Shown here: positions 32,523 to 44,083 of the stretch, in pieces
Position numbering within the stretch: position 1 is the stretch's first letter
Layout: every line of letters starts with the position of its first letter
Source: Tubiluchus corallicola
Taxonomy: Eukaryota > Priapulida > Priapulimorpha > Priapulimorphida > Tubiluchidae
DNA: 45,000 nt
NCBI GenBank assembly: GCA_030141605.1
Contig: JAQGDQ010000438.1
Location: 27,501-72,500, forward strand
Direction of reading: 5' to 3'
The notes under the pieces: model-generated
What the model was told of the DNA's origin: nothing
What the model saw: the letters and a program-made list of their open reading frames with translations, nothing else
Database searches by the model: none
Position numbers and translations under genes: made by a program

Positions 32523-32620
32523 AACGAAGTGATTAAAGTCAGTCATGTACATTTACGCTCGTAAACAAGCCATGCCCTTCCAGTGACCACTGACTCCAGG
32601 TTAACAATTTTCATGTTTAA
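32523..32620 (-). promoter_or_regulatory. Shared upstream module, copy 3 proximal
   Basis: AGTGATTAAAGTCAGTCATG, GTAAACAAGCC, CTTCCAGTGACCACTGACTC, AGGTTAACAATTTTC, as in units 1 and 2. Confidence 0.55.
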
Positions 32621-32769
32621 CTCATGTTCAAACTTACATTAATACATTTCATAAACTTTATACGTAATAACATATATTAAAAAATAGTTAGTACTACAGA
32701 CTAGTTGAAGTTTGTATTAGAAAAACGAAACAAAGGAATCAATTGTTTTTTATTTATCATCATCATCCA

Positions 32770-33050
32770 ATGAATCACACGTCCAGTGACATGATTCTGC
32801 TCACCTCTCAATGCCAGGACTCCCTACACGCTGCAACGCCCCAAGTACATTTATTTCTAAGGATCAATGCTGCTGTGTTTAAATCTTTCTGTGCAAAATC
32901 TAAATATGTTAACATTTGTCCTCCTGCAGGTTTTTTAGCTGGTTCTATGACTTGTTGAAGAACTGTCTTTACTGGAATATCTTCAGGTAATGTAAGCATA
33001 TGCCCAATCCATCTTAAACGGCGTCTTTTTTATTTTTATTGTCCTTACAG
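32770..33050 (-). mobile_element. LINE C-terminal relic, unit 3
   Basis: Minus ORF HMLTLPEDIPVKTVLQQVIE … FAQKDLNTAALI … followed by the 3' tail of the same element. It is the longest of the three copies on its 3' side. Confidence 0.65.
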
Positions 33051-33318
33051 CCAGGCTTCCTTTACAATGTTTTAGCAGTGACAATAAACTTATGGACGAC
33101 TTCTGACAATGTTTTTGTAGCAACAATCAACCTTTCGCTTTTTGTCATTGTAGAAGAACAATGATATGCAATGAAGGCCTGGTCGAGTGAAAGTTACAGA
33201 ATACAGGTCAGCAAAATGGTCTCTAAAATCCAAATTTTGGTTAAGATTTGCAGCAATAAACTACATGTAATTGGTATTATTGTTCAATTATTCAATAATC
33301 AGCCCCACAACAAAACGA

Positions 33319-34628
33319 GTGACGTCACCCGAATGATGTCACTGAAACAGCGGCAACAACTCTCTTATGATGTAACAGTTTCAAGCAAACTAGTGAGTGA
33401 GACACACGCTTTTAAAACGTCGTCCCACTCATATTTAACAAAAGAATTATCAAAGCGTTTTAATTTCAAAAATGCCGCGCAGGTATGCTGTAGCAACGAC
33501 CCGTTTACCACCCGGGGTCACGGTGCATCCGCCACCCGGAGATCCTCCAGTAGTTTATAACATAGCAACACTATGTTGATAGTTGTTATAGAGATCATAA
33601 TTGTGCGTTTTGTTGCAAGGAGGCTCAGTATCTGAGTACAAATTTCCTGGTTGTCAAGTCACACAAAATAAAGCATGACGTAAACAAATAGAGCTTAGTT
33701 TCTGACAGTAAAAGCCCGAAGTTCCCACAAGAAAACTTACTGTATTATTAATACAGATTTATGCAATGATTTGCCAGCGCAAATAACCAGCCGTCTACTC
33801 TAAAAATGTTCATTAAATTGCCTACATTGATTGATCGCATTTCTAGGCACAAGTCCCAAGAAGGAGGCCATTGGAAGTCCAAGGCAGAACAGCCTCAGCG
33901 CATACCAGACTATCAGGAGTGCAGCTGTAAGTCTGAACCTTTTGACTCCCTTGAACGGTGATAATTTTACGATTAAACATATCAACACTTCACCTAAAGT
34001 TGTATCAAAGATCCAACCAGCCACAAACTAGCAATTGCCTAAACATCATTAGAGGTGAAAAAACTGAATTTGACTTTTGGTTAGAACTGAAGAATTTGTT
34101 GCCTATTTGTACTTAGCAAATCAACAACTTGGCCAGCCAATGCAAGTAAGACAGTCAGCAGTCATTCATTCATTTGGCTGGTCAGTAAGTAAGTAGTTAA
34201 TCAATCAGTCAGTCTGCCACTCAGCCAGTAGTCAGTCACTCAACAATCTGTCAGTAAGTTAGTAAGTCAGTCAGTCAGTCAGTCCGTTCAGTCTGTAGTA
34301 CTAGTCAGTCAACCAGTTAACAGTATTTCACTCAGTTGGTCAGTCAGTGACAGCCAACCAACCAATCAGGTCAACTAGACTGCTTGATGAGTAATCACAA
34401 TTGTAATAACTAATAAGTTTTAGTATCTTTGTCAAAATTGCAGTCCGAATGTGATCAGCATACAAGTAAGAAGAGCTGACCGTCACCAATGCCACAATAG
34501 TGTAAGACAGCCAGTGTATGTGTTAGATAGAGGTGATGCGTTCCAACTGCCTTCCAACAGAAACAACAACAAGTCTTTGTGGCAAAAAGAAGACCTTGTG
34601 CGAGCGGAGCTTGCCTCGAACACGCGGG
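33319..34628 (+). CDS. Possible multi-exon gene fragment, frame uncertain
   Basis: Splice-signal evidence for three plus-strand exons: one ending at 33482 before GTATGC; 33847-33926 (80 bases) between TTTCTAG and GTAAGT; and 34444-34628 between AAAATTGCAG and GTATGT. One phase-consistent reading starts at 33333 (MMSLKQRQQLSYDVTVSSK), continues AQVPRRRPLEVQGRTASAH and runs into PNVISIQVRRADRHQCHNSV and ELASNTR. However, the 80-base exon is open in all three frames (others read TSPKKEAIGSPRQNSLSAY and HKSQEGGHWKSKAEQPQR), and a start at 33472 in a good Kozak context is possible. Upstream, GTGACGTCAC at 33319-33328 is a palindromic CRE that could belong to a promoter. The exons look real; the protein is not determined. 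Confidence 0.35.
34160..34370. repeat. Degenerate (CAGT)n tract
   Basis: Imperfect CAGT/CAGTAAGT repeats within the proposed intron 33927-34443. Confidence 0.8.
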
Positions 34629-35157
34629 GTATGTGTCGTTCCATGTATTATTTGATTATATATATGTTCAAGAATAATTAACACTAAACTAGATCCTTTG
34701 TCGAGAATTAGTAACCAGTTATGCACAACTTCAAACTTTTTTGGGGGGGAAGGACTGCCTTTTTAAACAACTTTTAACTATTTAACTAAAACGGAAGCTG
34801 AAAATATCAGGTTTTACTGCTGGAGGTTCTGGATGGTTGTCCTAAAGAAAAATTTACCTGAATTTTGTATTGATCCAGTCAGTTATTGCAAAATTTTTAG
34901 AGAAAAACCACTTATAGAGACACTTCAGGGAACTGACTAATACTTGAAACTTGGAACTGGAGAGTCTGACAAGAGGTTCCCTCCTGGCTTAACTCTAACA
35001 ATAAATATACAATTTACAAAGTTGAGAGCTGAGTTCTTTGTGGCACTTACAAAAGCATGCAATGCAAATGTTTCGAGTGTTTTTAGTTGAATTGCCATGC
35101 TATACCTAAATAAGTGTTTGATTTCTATGTGTCAGAGATGGCATCACAGAAGTGAGG

Positions 35158-35330
<173 letters not shown>

Positions 35331-35367
35331 ACCCAAGTATCTAAAGATGATACATCCTTCCCGGTTG

Positions 35368-35823
35368 AGTCCTACACTTCATTCATTACAGGACCAATGA
35401 CAAGTCGTACACGTCATTCATTACAGGACCAATGACAAGTCGTACACGTCATTCATTACACGACCAATGACAAGTCGTACACGTCATTCATTACAGGACC
35501 AATGACAAGTCGTACACGTCATTCATTACAGGACCAATGACAAGTCGTACACGTCATTCATTACAGGACCAATGACAAGTCGTACACGTCATTCATTACA
35601 CGACCAATGACAAGTCGTACACGTCATTCATTACAGGACCAATGACAAGTCGTACACGTCATTCATTACACGACCAATGACAAGTCGTACACGTCATTCA
35701 TTACACGACCAATGACAAGTCGTACACGTCATTCATTACAGGACCAATGACAAGTCGTACACTTCACTCATTACAGGACCAATGGCAAGTCGTACACGTC
35801 ATTCATTACACGACCAATGAAGT
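35368..35823. repeat. 35-bp minisatellite, ~13 units
   Basis: The unit is GACCAATGACAAGTCGTAC followed by ACGTCATTCATTACAG, repeated about 13 times at exactly 35-base steps (CCAAT first bases near 35394, 35429 …) with almost no divergence. The main variant is GGACC versus CGACC. Each unit holds a CCAAT box, an ACGTCA half-CRE and the inverted pair AATGAC…GTCATT with an 11-base spacer. It is a tandem repeat without spacers, so not CRISPR-like. Confidence 0.95.
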
Positions 35824-35829
35824 CAACGG

Positions 35830-38020
35830 GAAGAAGAAAATTGATTACAATTTTTGTAACCTAATTTACATTCATTTAATAATTTTTTTTGTTGTAATAA
35901 TGCAGTTTTTGTTAAATTAACTAATACAATATTTAAAACAGAGGTTTTTCATTAGTAATGTAAATCTAAGCTAAATATCTGATTCCCAGTTGAACATAAA
36001 TCAGTTATAAATTAAGTTATAAATTAGTCAGGCATTAATATGGATTATGACGCATATTCAATCCCACGTTTTATCAATTTTTGAATAAATCATAATTATT
36101 ATATAATTCCTGGTGTAAATGGCCACTTAAAATATGGAACCTTTTTACTTGTTCAACAACACAATTATCAATTTTAATGACACCGCTCATGCTAATAAGT
36201 TTATTATGGACTCTAAAAATATGAATTTAGTTTTAGCTGGTTTAAAGCAACGCTAATAGAAAATTTGAATCCTATGCATACAAAAATCATGCATACTACT
36301 TGATTTGTAGTGCAGTAAAACACCAATAATACATTTAAAAATCGTGCACAGAAATCACAGCTAAATTGTGCTAATTGCATGGTATTTTAATTGTTTTAAT
36401 GATAAAGAAAGTAAGTAGTTCAAGTGCTGAATTATTGAAATCCATAATTTTAGGTTCGAATTGCTCACGCCTAATGTCCAGGGGCAAATTCACTAAACTT
36501 TTTAAACAGTTTTGTTAGGAAGAACTTACGCTAGATTTCGTAAGTTATGAAACTTCTAAACTGTTTTTTTTCTGTAAAGAGGTGATAAATTAAGATACTT
36601 ACTTCGCAACTTTAAGAAAGCAAAAACATTTCTAAGCGTGAAAAAATGGCTTGCATTGCTTTTGAAGTTGAAGACGACCATTCAGAAAAAGTGACTGCAC
36701 TCGATCGCTCCACTCTACAGGAACTATCCATGATACATTGAAATGAAGTGTGCCGAACTTTACACATAAACAGCGGAATGTATCCACACGTCACGGTACA
36801 ATTTAATTTCTACATTACGTCTCATAACACTATGTCTGTGATCCCTCTAATTCTATGCAAGATCGTTTTAATTTTATTCCTTATGAATGCATTTTATTAA
36901 TTATGCTGCACTCACACGTTAAATTCCTCTTTTGCTGCTAGCAAACTTATGCATATTGCGTTCACCAAACTTGTCTAATAACTGGCAAAAAGCCAACAAG
37001 CGCATTGTTTTTCAAGGCGCAATTGTTCAGTACATGTACTGTATAACCACCTGCTACAAGCTCAGAAACTCAAAGTTAAATCTACAGCATGTATGTGTGT
37101 ATTGTGCGCGTTGATTTCAGCTACTGTAGCAATAATGGTGTATGCTTTCTAACAATTTGTGGTTACATTTATATAACAAATTAACACAATAAAAGTAGCT
37201 CTTTGTTTATTCTGTGTATTTGCTAGGAAATGAATGTCAAAAGATTACAATGAAATATAGTACAATTGACGTCAAACGTAATGTCAATCATTTTCGTTGA
37301 CTGCCAAATCAGCTTGCGGGTTATTTCACACACCCTGCAGCAGGTACGTTCGGGACGTTTTGTTATGAATAAATTTCGGAATCATGAATTAAGCGATTAA
37401 TTAATGGAGTTATCAACTTCATTAGATTATGTTGATAAAGAGACCTCCTAATTGGATTAGATAAATTTATTAAAAGAATATAGGAACTCACTTAGCTGAT
37501 AAAGCATATATTTAATGTGAGGCAAGAAATTATCGTGACAAGAGTTTGGGTTTACAAGGACTAGAACAGGCGTTCATTTAGAAAGTAAAAGTTTGTCACA
37601 GGTGTTTATTTAAGAGAGCGTAGAAATTGCAGGTGTTTAGTTAGAGGAAGCGAAGCTTAATTTTATAGCTATGCGTGGTTAGATAATAAACTCATGTAAT
37701 ATTATGCGGAGTTGCTGAACTAATTGTGAAGGAACAGAAAGTGGCTCTTTTCTTGAACGGAGTTTATTGCCCAAGCGAAGCGAAGAGAAATCTTGGGAAG
37801 TTAGATGCTGAAAGGATGGAGAATCAGATAGAGGTTTTCTCATGCAAGGAGCTGTGTTAGAAAAACACCTGGGTGGTTATAAAACTTACAAGCCCAGGGT
37901 GACCTTTGAACTATTGCCACAATACGGCGTTACCGCTGAAGCGGACGCGATTGGAGAGATTGTAGCGTTAGCACGGAATGTGATGAAATCTCCGCGTGGG
38001 TACATAAGATGAGATCTTGA
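35830..38020. other. Non-coding stretch, no gene recognised
   Basis: AT-rich, short ORFs only. The last ~350 bases are richer in GC, include TATAAAA at 37874, and may be the 5' part of the LTR-like element that follows. Confidence 0.45.
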
Positions 38021-38029
38021 GGAACAGGG

Positions 38030-38961
38030 TTATCCTGCGAGTGAGTTGGAACTGAGTGGTTGTGGGTTAACCACGTGCCGAGAGAGAAGAGACTGAAGAA
38101 GCAAAGACAACGTAAGACCAGCGTGGACATCTAATCTGCGTACTCAACTGTTGAGCACTGGATCTACGAATCAAGTCTTGCAACGGATTTGGAATTGACC
38201 AATTGAACAGTCATCATTGGTCATTCCACCAAGTTAAGTTATCTTAACGTATCGTAACTGGAGAGCAACTCTGCATAGTAAATTCGCAGTGTAATAGACA
38301 CCTTAAGTGTAACGTGTAGTTGATTGTAATCATATGTTTCACATTGTAATTAGCACCTTAAGTGCGAAGTAAGGAAATAGTTAAGTGAATCTGAATAGTG
38401 TCTCTTGGAGCTAATTATTAATTGTGAGCGTCTTTGGCGATTAAGATCAAATATTGTAATATTAGTTGACTAAGAGTAATTGTTGTAAACAATAAACGGA
38501 TTTCTCTTTAACTTAAATGAATAGTTTGAGTATGCTTATAGGTGTTTCAGTTAAGCAACATTAAATTCTGTAAACGAATCTGGAGAATTGCTGTGTACAT
38601 TAAGTAATTTACGAGTTCAATTGCGGGAACTTTTACTAGTAAGCTTTAGAGATTAAGACTCTTTCACAACGCGGAGTCATAGAAACAGTCTTGTGAGAAG
38701 TTATCATTGCTCTATAGACTTTATCTTAAGCTCTAGTAGCCAGGTTGTGAATAACCTTATAGCAATTAGTGTAATAGAGGCAAATCACTCTTTAAATGAG
38801 TCGTGTGTCTTAGGTCACGTGTTATACGATCACGAGCGAGAGATAAGAATCAATATTAATTAGAGAGATTAATATTACATGATAACGACAACGATAATTG
38901 GTACTAGTGACCATAGTAATTAAAGACACGGCCATAGCTTAGCTACAGGTGTGTCTAACAC
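38030..38961 (+). mobile_element. LTR-like element, copy A
   Basis: This region aligns (moderate identity, with indels) to the reverse complement of about 39896-40850. Shared blocks in order: GCGTGGACATCT…CTGCGT, GGAATTGACCAA.TTG, AGTTAAGTTATCTTAACGTA, TGTGAGCGTC, GTAATTGTTGTAAACAATAA, CAAGCAACA/AAGCAACA, ACGAATCTG, TTGCGGG, CACAACGCG, ATCATTGC, CTTATAGCAAT. An AATAAA near 38494 is conserved. No ORF. It is probably the LTR or terminal non-coding region of a retrotransposon; boundaries are approximate. Confidence 0.5.
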
Positions 38962-39861
38962 TGTTGTGGAAAATGCTCAACTTTTCATTAGTTAGGGGGA
39001 GAAATATGGACCTGCTTCTAGATTTTGTTATTGTCAATTGAAATTACAAGTGAATCAGCGACAATCTATAGTCTAGTTTCGTTTATTGGAAGAAATGCAC
39101 AATATTTACTTACGGCTATGAGTTGCTGATTAAACCGTTTTGCAATCACGAAAATACGCTGTTTACTTTAGTTTATGGCTTTGTAAGTTAGATAAAAACA
39201 ACTATTTGATTAATTTTAAATAAAGACAAAACAAATTTTTTCTTTTCTAGTCAGTTTTTATAAACCTCGATGAGATCTTCACAGTCAAAATTAATTCAAA
39301 TGTGGTCAAAACTTATATTATACATCAATGTAATATTAAATTGCGACTTGTGTAATTCGGACATTCAATATAAGCCTCGTCTATGGAATGGAACAATCAA
39401 ATTTATTCATTTCCGTAGCCTAACAAACGGAAAAATACAAAAACTGAAAAAATCTTGCAGTTGAGTGCAATAGCAATTAATATAGAAAAATATTAGAAAG
39501 AGACATATTTTTGTTGCCATTTTCAGCTTAATTTCTTTATTATACTTAGTATTTTGTAGTGCTTTGAGACTTCGTACTACATTTTGTTTGTTGACTTGAT
39601 GTGTGCCTCATGTGCCTGTGATTTATAAATTTTGTACTTTTACATATTATTCTATATATATATATATATGTGTGTGCATGTACGCATTGGCATTGTATAT
39701 AACAAAATCTAAATCTAAAATCTGTTTAAATTGCAAAGTCATTTTTTCGCTACTTGAAGTGTTAATTTCGTGTAAAAATACCAGCTGCTCTGCAAATTTG
39801 AGTTTACGAAAAAGTGCAATCGGTTTATCTGCTGTTTAGACATTAGTTGTGACTATCATGT

Positions 39862-40850
39862 TGTTTAGTTTAGTTTAGTTTAGTTTAGTTTAGTCTAGAC
39901 AGTTGCTGTCCAGTGTGAGCTGTTGTCCTAATATCACCTCCTTAAATTAAAATGCCTATTGTCTCCGTTAATCTTGATCGTATAGTGTAAGGTGACTTAA
40001 ATCTATATAGCGTATAGATTGAATTTAATATGTCCGCTTAATCTCTTATTGCTATAAGGTGAATCCTTCACCTGACTCCGAGAGCTTTGGATATCAGTCT
40101 AGTAAGCAATGATCGTCTTATCTAAACTTCACCTTGACCTTCGTGTTGTGAGAAAAGGTCTATATCTCTCAAGTTTCCTAGCTACGCCCCCGCAATATGA
40201 GCGATAATTAATTCAAAGCGAACTAATCAGATTCGTATATCGGAAATAGTGTTGCTTGAGTTAAACACTGATAACATACATTAACTCAATCATTAAATGT
40301 CAAAGAGAATTGTTTTATTGATTTACAATAATTACTGCTTAAGTATATCTTACAAGATTTAGTCCTTAAGCGCTTTTGACGCTCACAACTATTTTGTTAG
40401 CTTCCCAAAAGTATCTCTCTGAACAATTCTTCAATTCCTAATTCCTATCACCTAAAGTGTATACTTTACACTTGTCCTCACTATAGTACAATGTGAACTT
40501 ATACGAACTACTGACGATATGCACAGTTAATTCTCAGTTTTACCAATATGTTAAGATTACTTAACTCTGCGGATTTGACCCAATGTACAATACAATTTGG
40601 TCAATTCCGATAGCTGATATAAGACTTCTCGTTGCTCAGTGCCCAGAGTATCCTAGGAACGCAGAAAGATGTCTACGCTGAACTTCCAGAGTTGTCTTGT
40701 CGGTCGAATAACCCTCCGTGTGATTTCCCGTACACACAACACGTGACTTGTTCCAGTACTTTTCGAGATGTACTGGCTGGAACTAGCGCTGAGTTATTCG
40801 AACTCGGGGCTTATATTTCATTGAAGTAACCTTGCAGTAACCTTCCACAA
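39862..40850 (-). mobile_element. LTR-like element, copy B (inverted), with TTTAG microsatellite end
   Basis: Homologous to copy A in the opposite orientation, about 900 bases away. Its minus-strand 3' end abuts a (TTTAG)n microsatellite at 39862-39891. The polyadenylation-like AATAAA is conserved (minus strand, near 40318). The 65-codon ORF near 40632-40829 falls inside it and is not a gene. Confidence 0.5.
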
Positions 40851-41019
40851 TTTCTGCGGCGTATGAAGCATCAAAATTTATGGGACAAGTATAAGGACGC
40901 AGTCATTATACGCCCGTAAAACGTATCCGTGTTCTTTCTTCAAGAAACAATGACCTCGCAGAGTTTTTGTTAATTACTAGCAATTTGTGCATATCGCTCA
41001 TTATAAACGGTACATCCGT

Positions 41020-43060
41020 CTCAACTTAATGTTAGCTAATTATCTTAAGCATCTTAGAGTGTCCTGACGTAAACGCTATTTTTAGTTCTGACAACCTACG
41101 CTGTTTACAGTTCATTAAATCCGAGCTTTTCAGCTGGGTGAGTTTCTCATTGCACCATCTGTAAACTTATTCATGCAATCAGGGAGGCAGGCAACTTTCA
41201 TACCAAAATATCGAAAATCATCGATTTATAAATTTATTCACCACACTAAATACCGTTGGGCGTGCTTACATCACAAGGCAGAGCGACAGATCAACACGTT
41301 AGACGTAAATTGTTCCAATTGCACGTGCTTTTAATTAGCTACTTGGTTTATGTATTTTTTAACTCATGTATTTTTATTTAGCCGTTTAGTTTCAAGTGTT
41401 TTATTTCTTATCTCTCTAACTGTTTTATTATCTCGCTCTGCGATAATGCTAATTGTTGGTCAACTCTTATTATTGTCATTCTCTCATCATTATCATCATT
41501 ACAATAATTATAGTTCATTGTTATTTCATTCAAATTATTACATGATCATTACCATCGTAGATCATCATTGTTATTATCGCATCATTATCACCCATCATCA
41601 TCAACATCATGTTCAATGGTGTCATGTCACCGTCACTGCTAAAATTAATTACAAGTTTAATTTTTTTGGTACAGTTTTGAATTTCTTCAATGTTTTTCAT
41701 CATCATCATTATCATCAGCCTCATATTTGAATACTCTACAGCCAACATCCATCATGTTTTATACTTTATTTTGAGGCCTTAAAAGAGGATAGCTAAATCA
41801 GTAAATGGCCACCTCGTTGTATGTTCAATTGCAAAGTTAAACATAGCCAGGCCTAGTTAGTAAGTGGACGGATGATGCAAACTAAATGGTTGTGCGCAAT
41901 TTCATAAGTCAAATTTTCTCTGTTATTCATCCTGGTGATGCCTCATGATCATAAATACACATCCAAACATGTGGCTACCATAGCTCTGTTGACTCACTAT
42001 CTAATCTTAATGTACTATCTTTAGGAGTAAACTAGATTCTGGTCCAGCCACAACCATCAATATTGCATGGGTCCTGCAGCTGAATAGATTCCAACTGGAT
42101 GTAATCACACAAAATGTTCAAACTGTACAAAAAAACCATAGTTATGATATTCAAATTATGTACCAGCTGTAAAAGCATCTTTATAATCATAATAATAATC
42201 ATTGTTACCTTTATCATTTTCGGTGTTACAGTATTGGCATAATTTGCTGCAGCTATTTTTTAGCAAAAAAACATTAAAACGGCGAATTACCCATGTTTAA
42301 CACTTTACTGAAAATTTTTAATTTACAGTTTTATTTACTTGCAAGCTAGAATTGACGTTTGATGCCAAGTGGGGTGCTGGAGCTTCGACGAATTGTTTTA
42401 GACGTTGATGACAAGTGCTAAGAATCTACTGTTCTTCTAAAATTTTAACCTTTTGAAGAATTCAGGGTTGCCACAGAATTTAAAATAAATTTCTCTGACT
42501 TTTCTAAAACTTTTCTTTGACCAAATATTGATTTTCCATAACCAAGATAAGCCGAAATTGCATTACCAGTATACCATATACATACTTATACATTTTTGTG
42601 TATGGACATTCATATATACATATACTGATATATAATGCGTCGGCCCATCATTATTTTTGGAACAGAAATCGAAACTGGGAGCCTGCCAGATTTTATTTGA
42701 GGACGAATCGCTGAAAAACATTTTGGAAAAATATCGATTCACGGTGATTATTTTTGCAACCCTTTCCAATTTCCCTGACTTTTCACCCCATTTTCACCAT
42801 TTTCACTGACTTTTTACCAAATTATCTTTTCCTAAAAAAATCCGAAATGGAAAAAGGCATATTATAATATAATAATTTTTATTGTTAAGCGGTCAAACTA
42901 TCAAGTAATAGATATATTTTAATAACGTTGTATATTGCGTGTAATTCTTTGTATAGTATTTAATGTAATGTCATGTAATGTAAAATATATTTAGTTCACT
43001 ACATCATTAAAAATATCAGCAAGCTGAACAGTAAAATACACTTAAAATTCACAAGAAACA
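41020..43060. other. Non-coding stretch with ATC-rich low complexity
   Basis: No credible gene. 41480-41720 is rich in TCATCA/TTATCA repeats, which explains the His/Tyr-rich and Met-rich ORFs over it. 42940-42990 has (AATGT)-like repeats that could be the 3' tail of the LINE fragment at 43067. Confidence 0.5.
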
Positions 43061-43066
43061 TAAAAT

Positions 43067-43339
43067 TTAAAAGACATTAAAAATTAAAACTAATTCATCA
43101 TAAAAAGTACAATTTAAACAAATAAGATGTTGTTTAAAACAATCTGATGAATTTGTAGAACGTACAGCAACAGGTAAGTTATTCCAGAGACGTGGAGCAC
43201 AGACAGAGAAAGCTTTTTCACCATAGAATACTGTATTTAGGGACTGGTTGGCGTAAGTTAATTTGTTCATTAGCATTAGAACGAAGTGTTCGGGATTTAT
43301 ACGGTGTATTAAAAGATAAGTAAGGTATGCATGTGGCAA
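43067..43339 (-). mobile_element. LINE C-terminal fragment
   Basis: Minus ORF with YGEKAFSVCAPRLWNNLPVA then SSDCFKQHLICL. GEKAFSV.APRLWN.LP is the commonest signature at the C-terminus of invertebrate CR1/Jockey-like LINEs. TGTAATGT-type repeats follow on the 3' side. A truncated, dead copy. Confidence 0.8.
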
Positions 43340-43522
43340 ATCAAATGTAATTTAATGCATTTAATTGTATTTGGACTCATAACGGCAGAAATTAGTAGAC
43401 GTGTGTTTCCGTTTTTAAAACTGATACTAAATAAAATTTTAAAGAATCCAGAATAAAATTACTTTGTCGTCTAAAATATGAGATTTCTGCCACTAACTAG
43501 TCTCTTGTGACTGTGCAAAAAT

Positions 43523-44072
43523 GGTTGGTTGGCATTCTTCTGTCTCGGAAGACAATGGAGTATGCGCCAAGAGAGTCAGTTATTGATCACATTGATGGAG
43601 CTGCAGCGTCGACTGTGGCTGAGCAGTGCGATCCTTGAACGTCTCCAGGGCGCACGCCTGGGCAAGGTGTATGGAGATCCTGAGTTGCCCAGACAACAGG
43701 AACCCCCTCTCTTCCTCGCTGGTGTAGTCCAACGGAAAGCGGAGCGATACGTTTGACACCAGGTTGGCTACAGGAGCTGCCGGAGTCAGTGAGCATGCTG
43801 CACTGGTCCGCCTTTGGGGCTCCACTCCTGATTTGCAAGGTTTACTCCTCTACACGTGGCCGTTGGGTCACTTGACCTCCTCCGCCCTCTAGCCGTTGGC
43901 TGCTTGTGCAGCTCCTCCGCCTAGTGTCGAGATACAGTGTGGGCATCCCGCAAGCCTACAGCACCTGGTATTCCTTGGCGGTCACCCATCCAAGTACTAA
44001 CCAGGCTCTACGTTGCTTAACTTCGGTGACCAGACGAGAACCGGTGTTTTCAACGTAATTTGGCTGTAGTCT
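43523..44072 (-). mobile_element. 5S rRNA-derived SINE candidate (~550 bp)
   Basis: It is flanked by an 11-bp direct repeat TGTGCAAAAAT at 43512-43522 and 44073-44083, a target-site duplication of the LINE-mobilised type. On the minus strand the element opens with a 118-base 5S rRNA sequence (44071-43954), continues with a ~430-base GC-rich body without a valid gene, and ends in short CCAA repeats (…TGCCAACCAACC). A 5S head with an internal pol III promoter, an unrelated body, a simple-repeat tail and target duplications define SINE3-type elements. ORFs of 75-83 codons in both directions over the body are not credible genes. Confidence 0.75.
43954..44071 (-). rRNA. 5S rRNA-like sequence (head of SINE)
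   Basis: Minus strand begins GACTACAGCC and contains GTTGAAAACACCGGTTCTCG, GTCACCGAAGTTAAGCAACG and GGTTAGTACTTGGATGGGTG, ending AGGTGCTGTAGGC. This is a full-length invertebrate-type 5S sequence. The box C region is intact; the first 20 bases and the helix around AGAGCC have changes, and no T-run terminator follows. It is therefore more likely the promoter head of a mobile element than a working 5S gene. Confidence 0.85.
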
Positions 44073-44083
44073 TGTGCAAAAAT

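Larger units (their letters stand above)
29222..33254. repeat. Tandem segmental duplication, unit 3 (~4.0 kb, right end truncated)
   Basis: Matches units 1 and 2 from the GGCCACAGTAG border to TTTTGGTTAAGATTTGCAG at 33254, where homology stops. The decayed distal promoter block and the 36-bp repeats are therefore absent. Confidence 0.85.

Noticed and set aside
35368-35823. CRISPR-like array
   Set aside because: The 35-bp units abut with no unique spacers and the DNA is eukaryotic; it is a minisatellite.
36400-36480. A possible tRNA based on GGTTCGAATT near 36452
   Set aside because: No acceptor stem, anticodon arm or A box could be fitted around it.
41350-41748. 126-residue His/Tyr-rich ORF and 72-residue Met-rich reverse ORF
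   Set aside because: Both come from an ATC/TCA low-complexity tract.
43529-43838. Overlapping ORFs of 75-83 codons on both strands
   Set aside because: They lie in the GC-rich body of the 5S-derived SINE, and both strands are open only because of base composition.
43954-44071. A functional 5S rRNA gene
   Set aside because: The 5' 20 bases and one helix are altered, there is no T-run terminator, and target duplications place it at the head of a mobile element.
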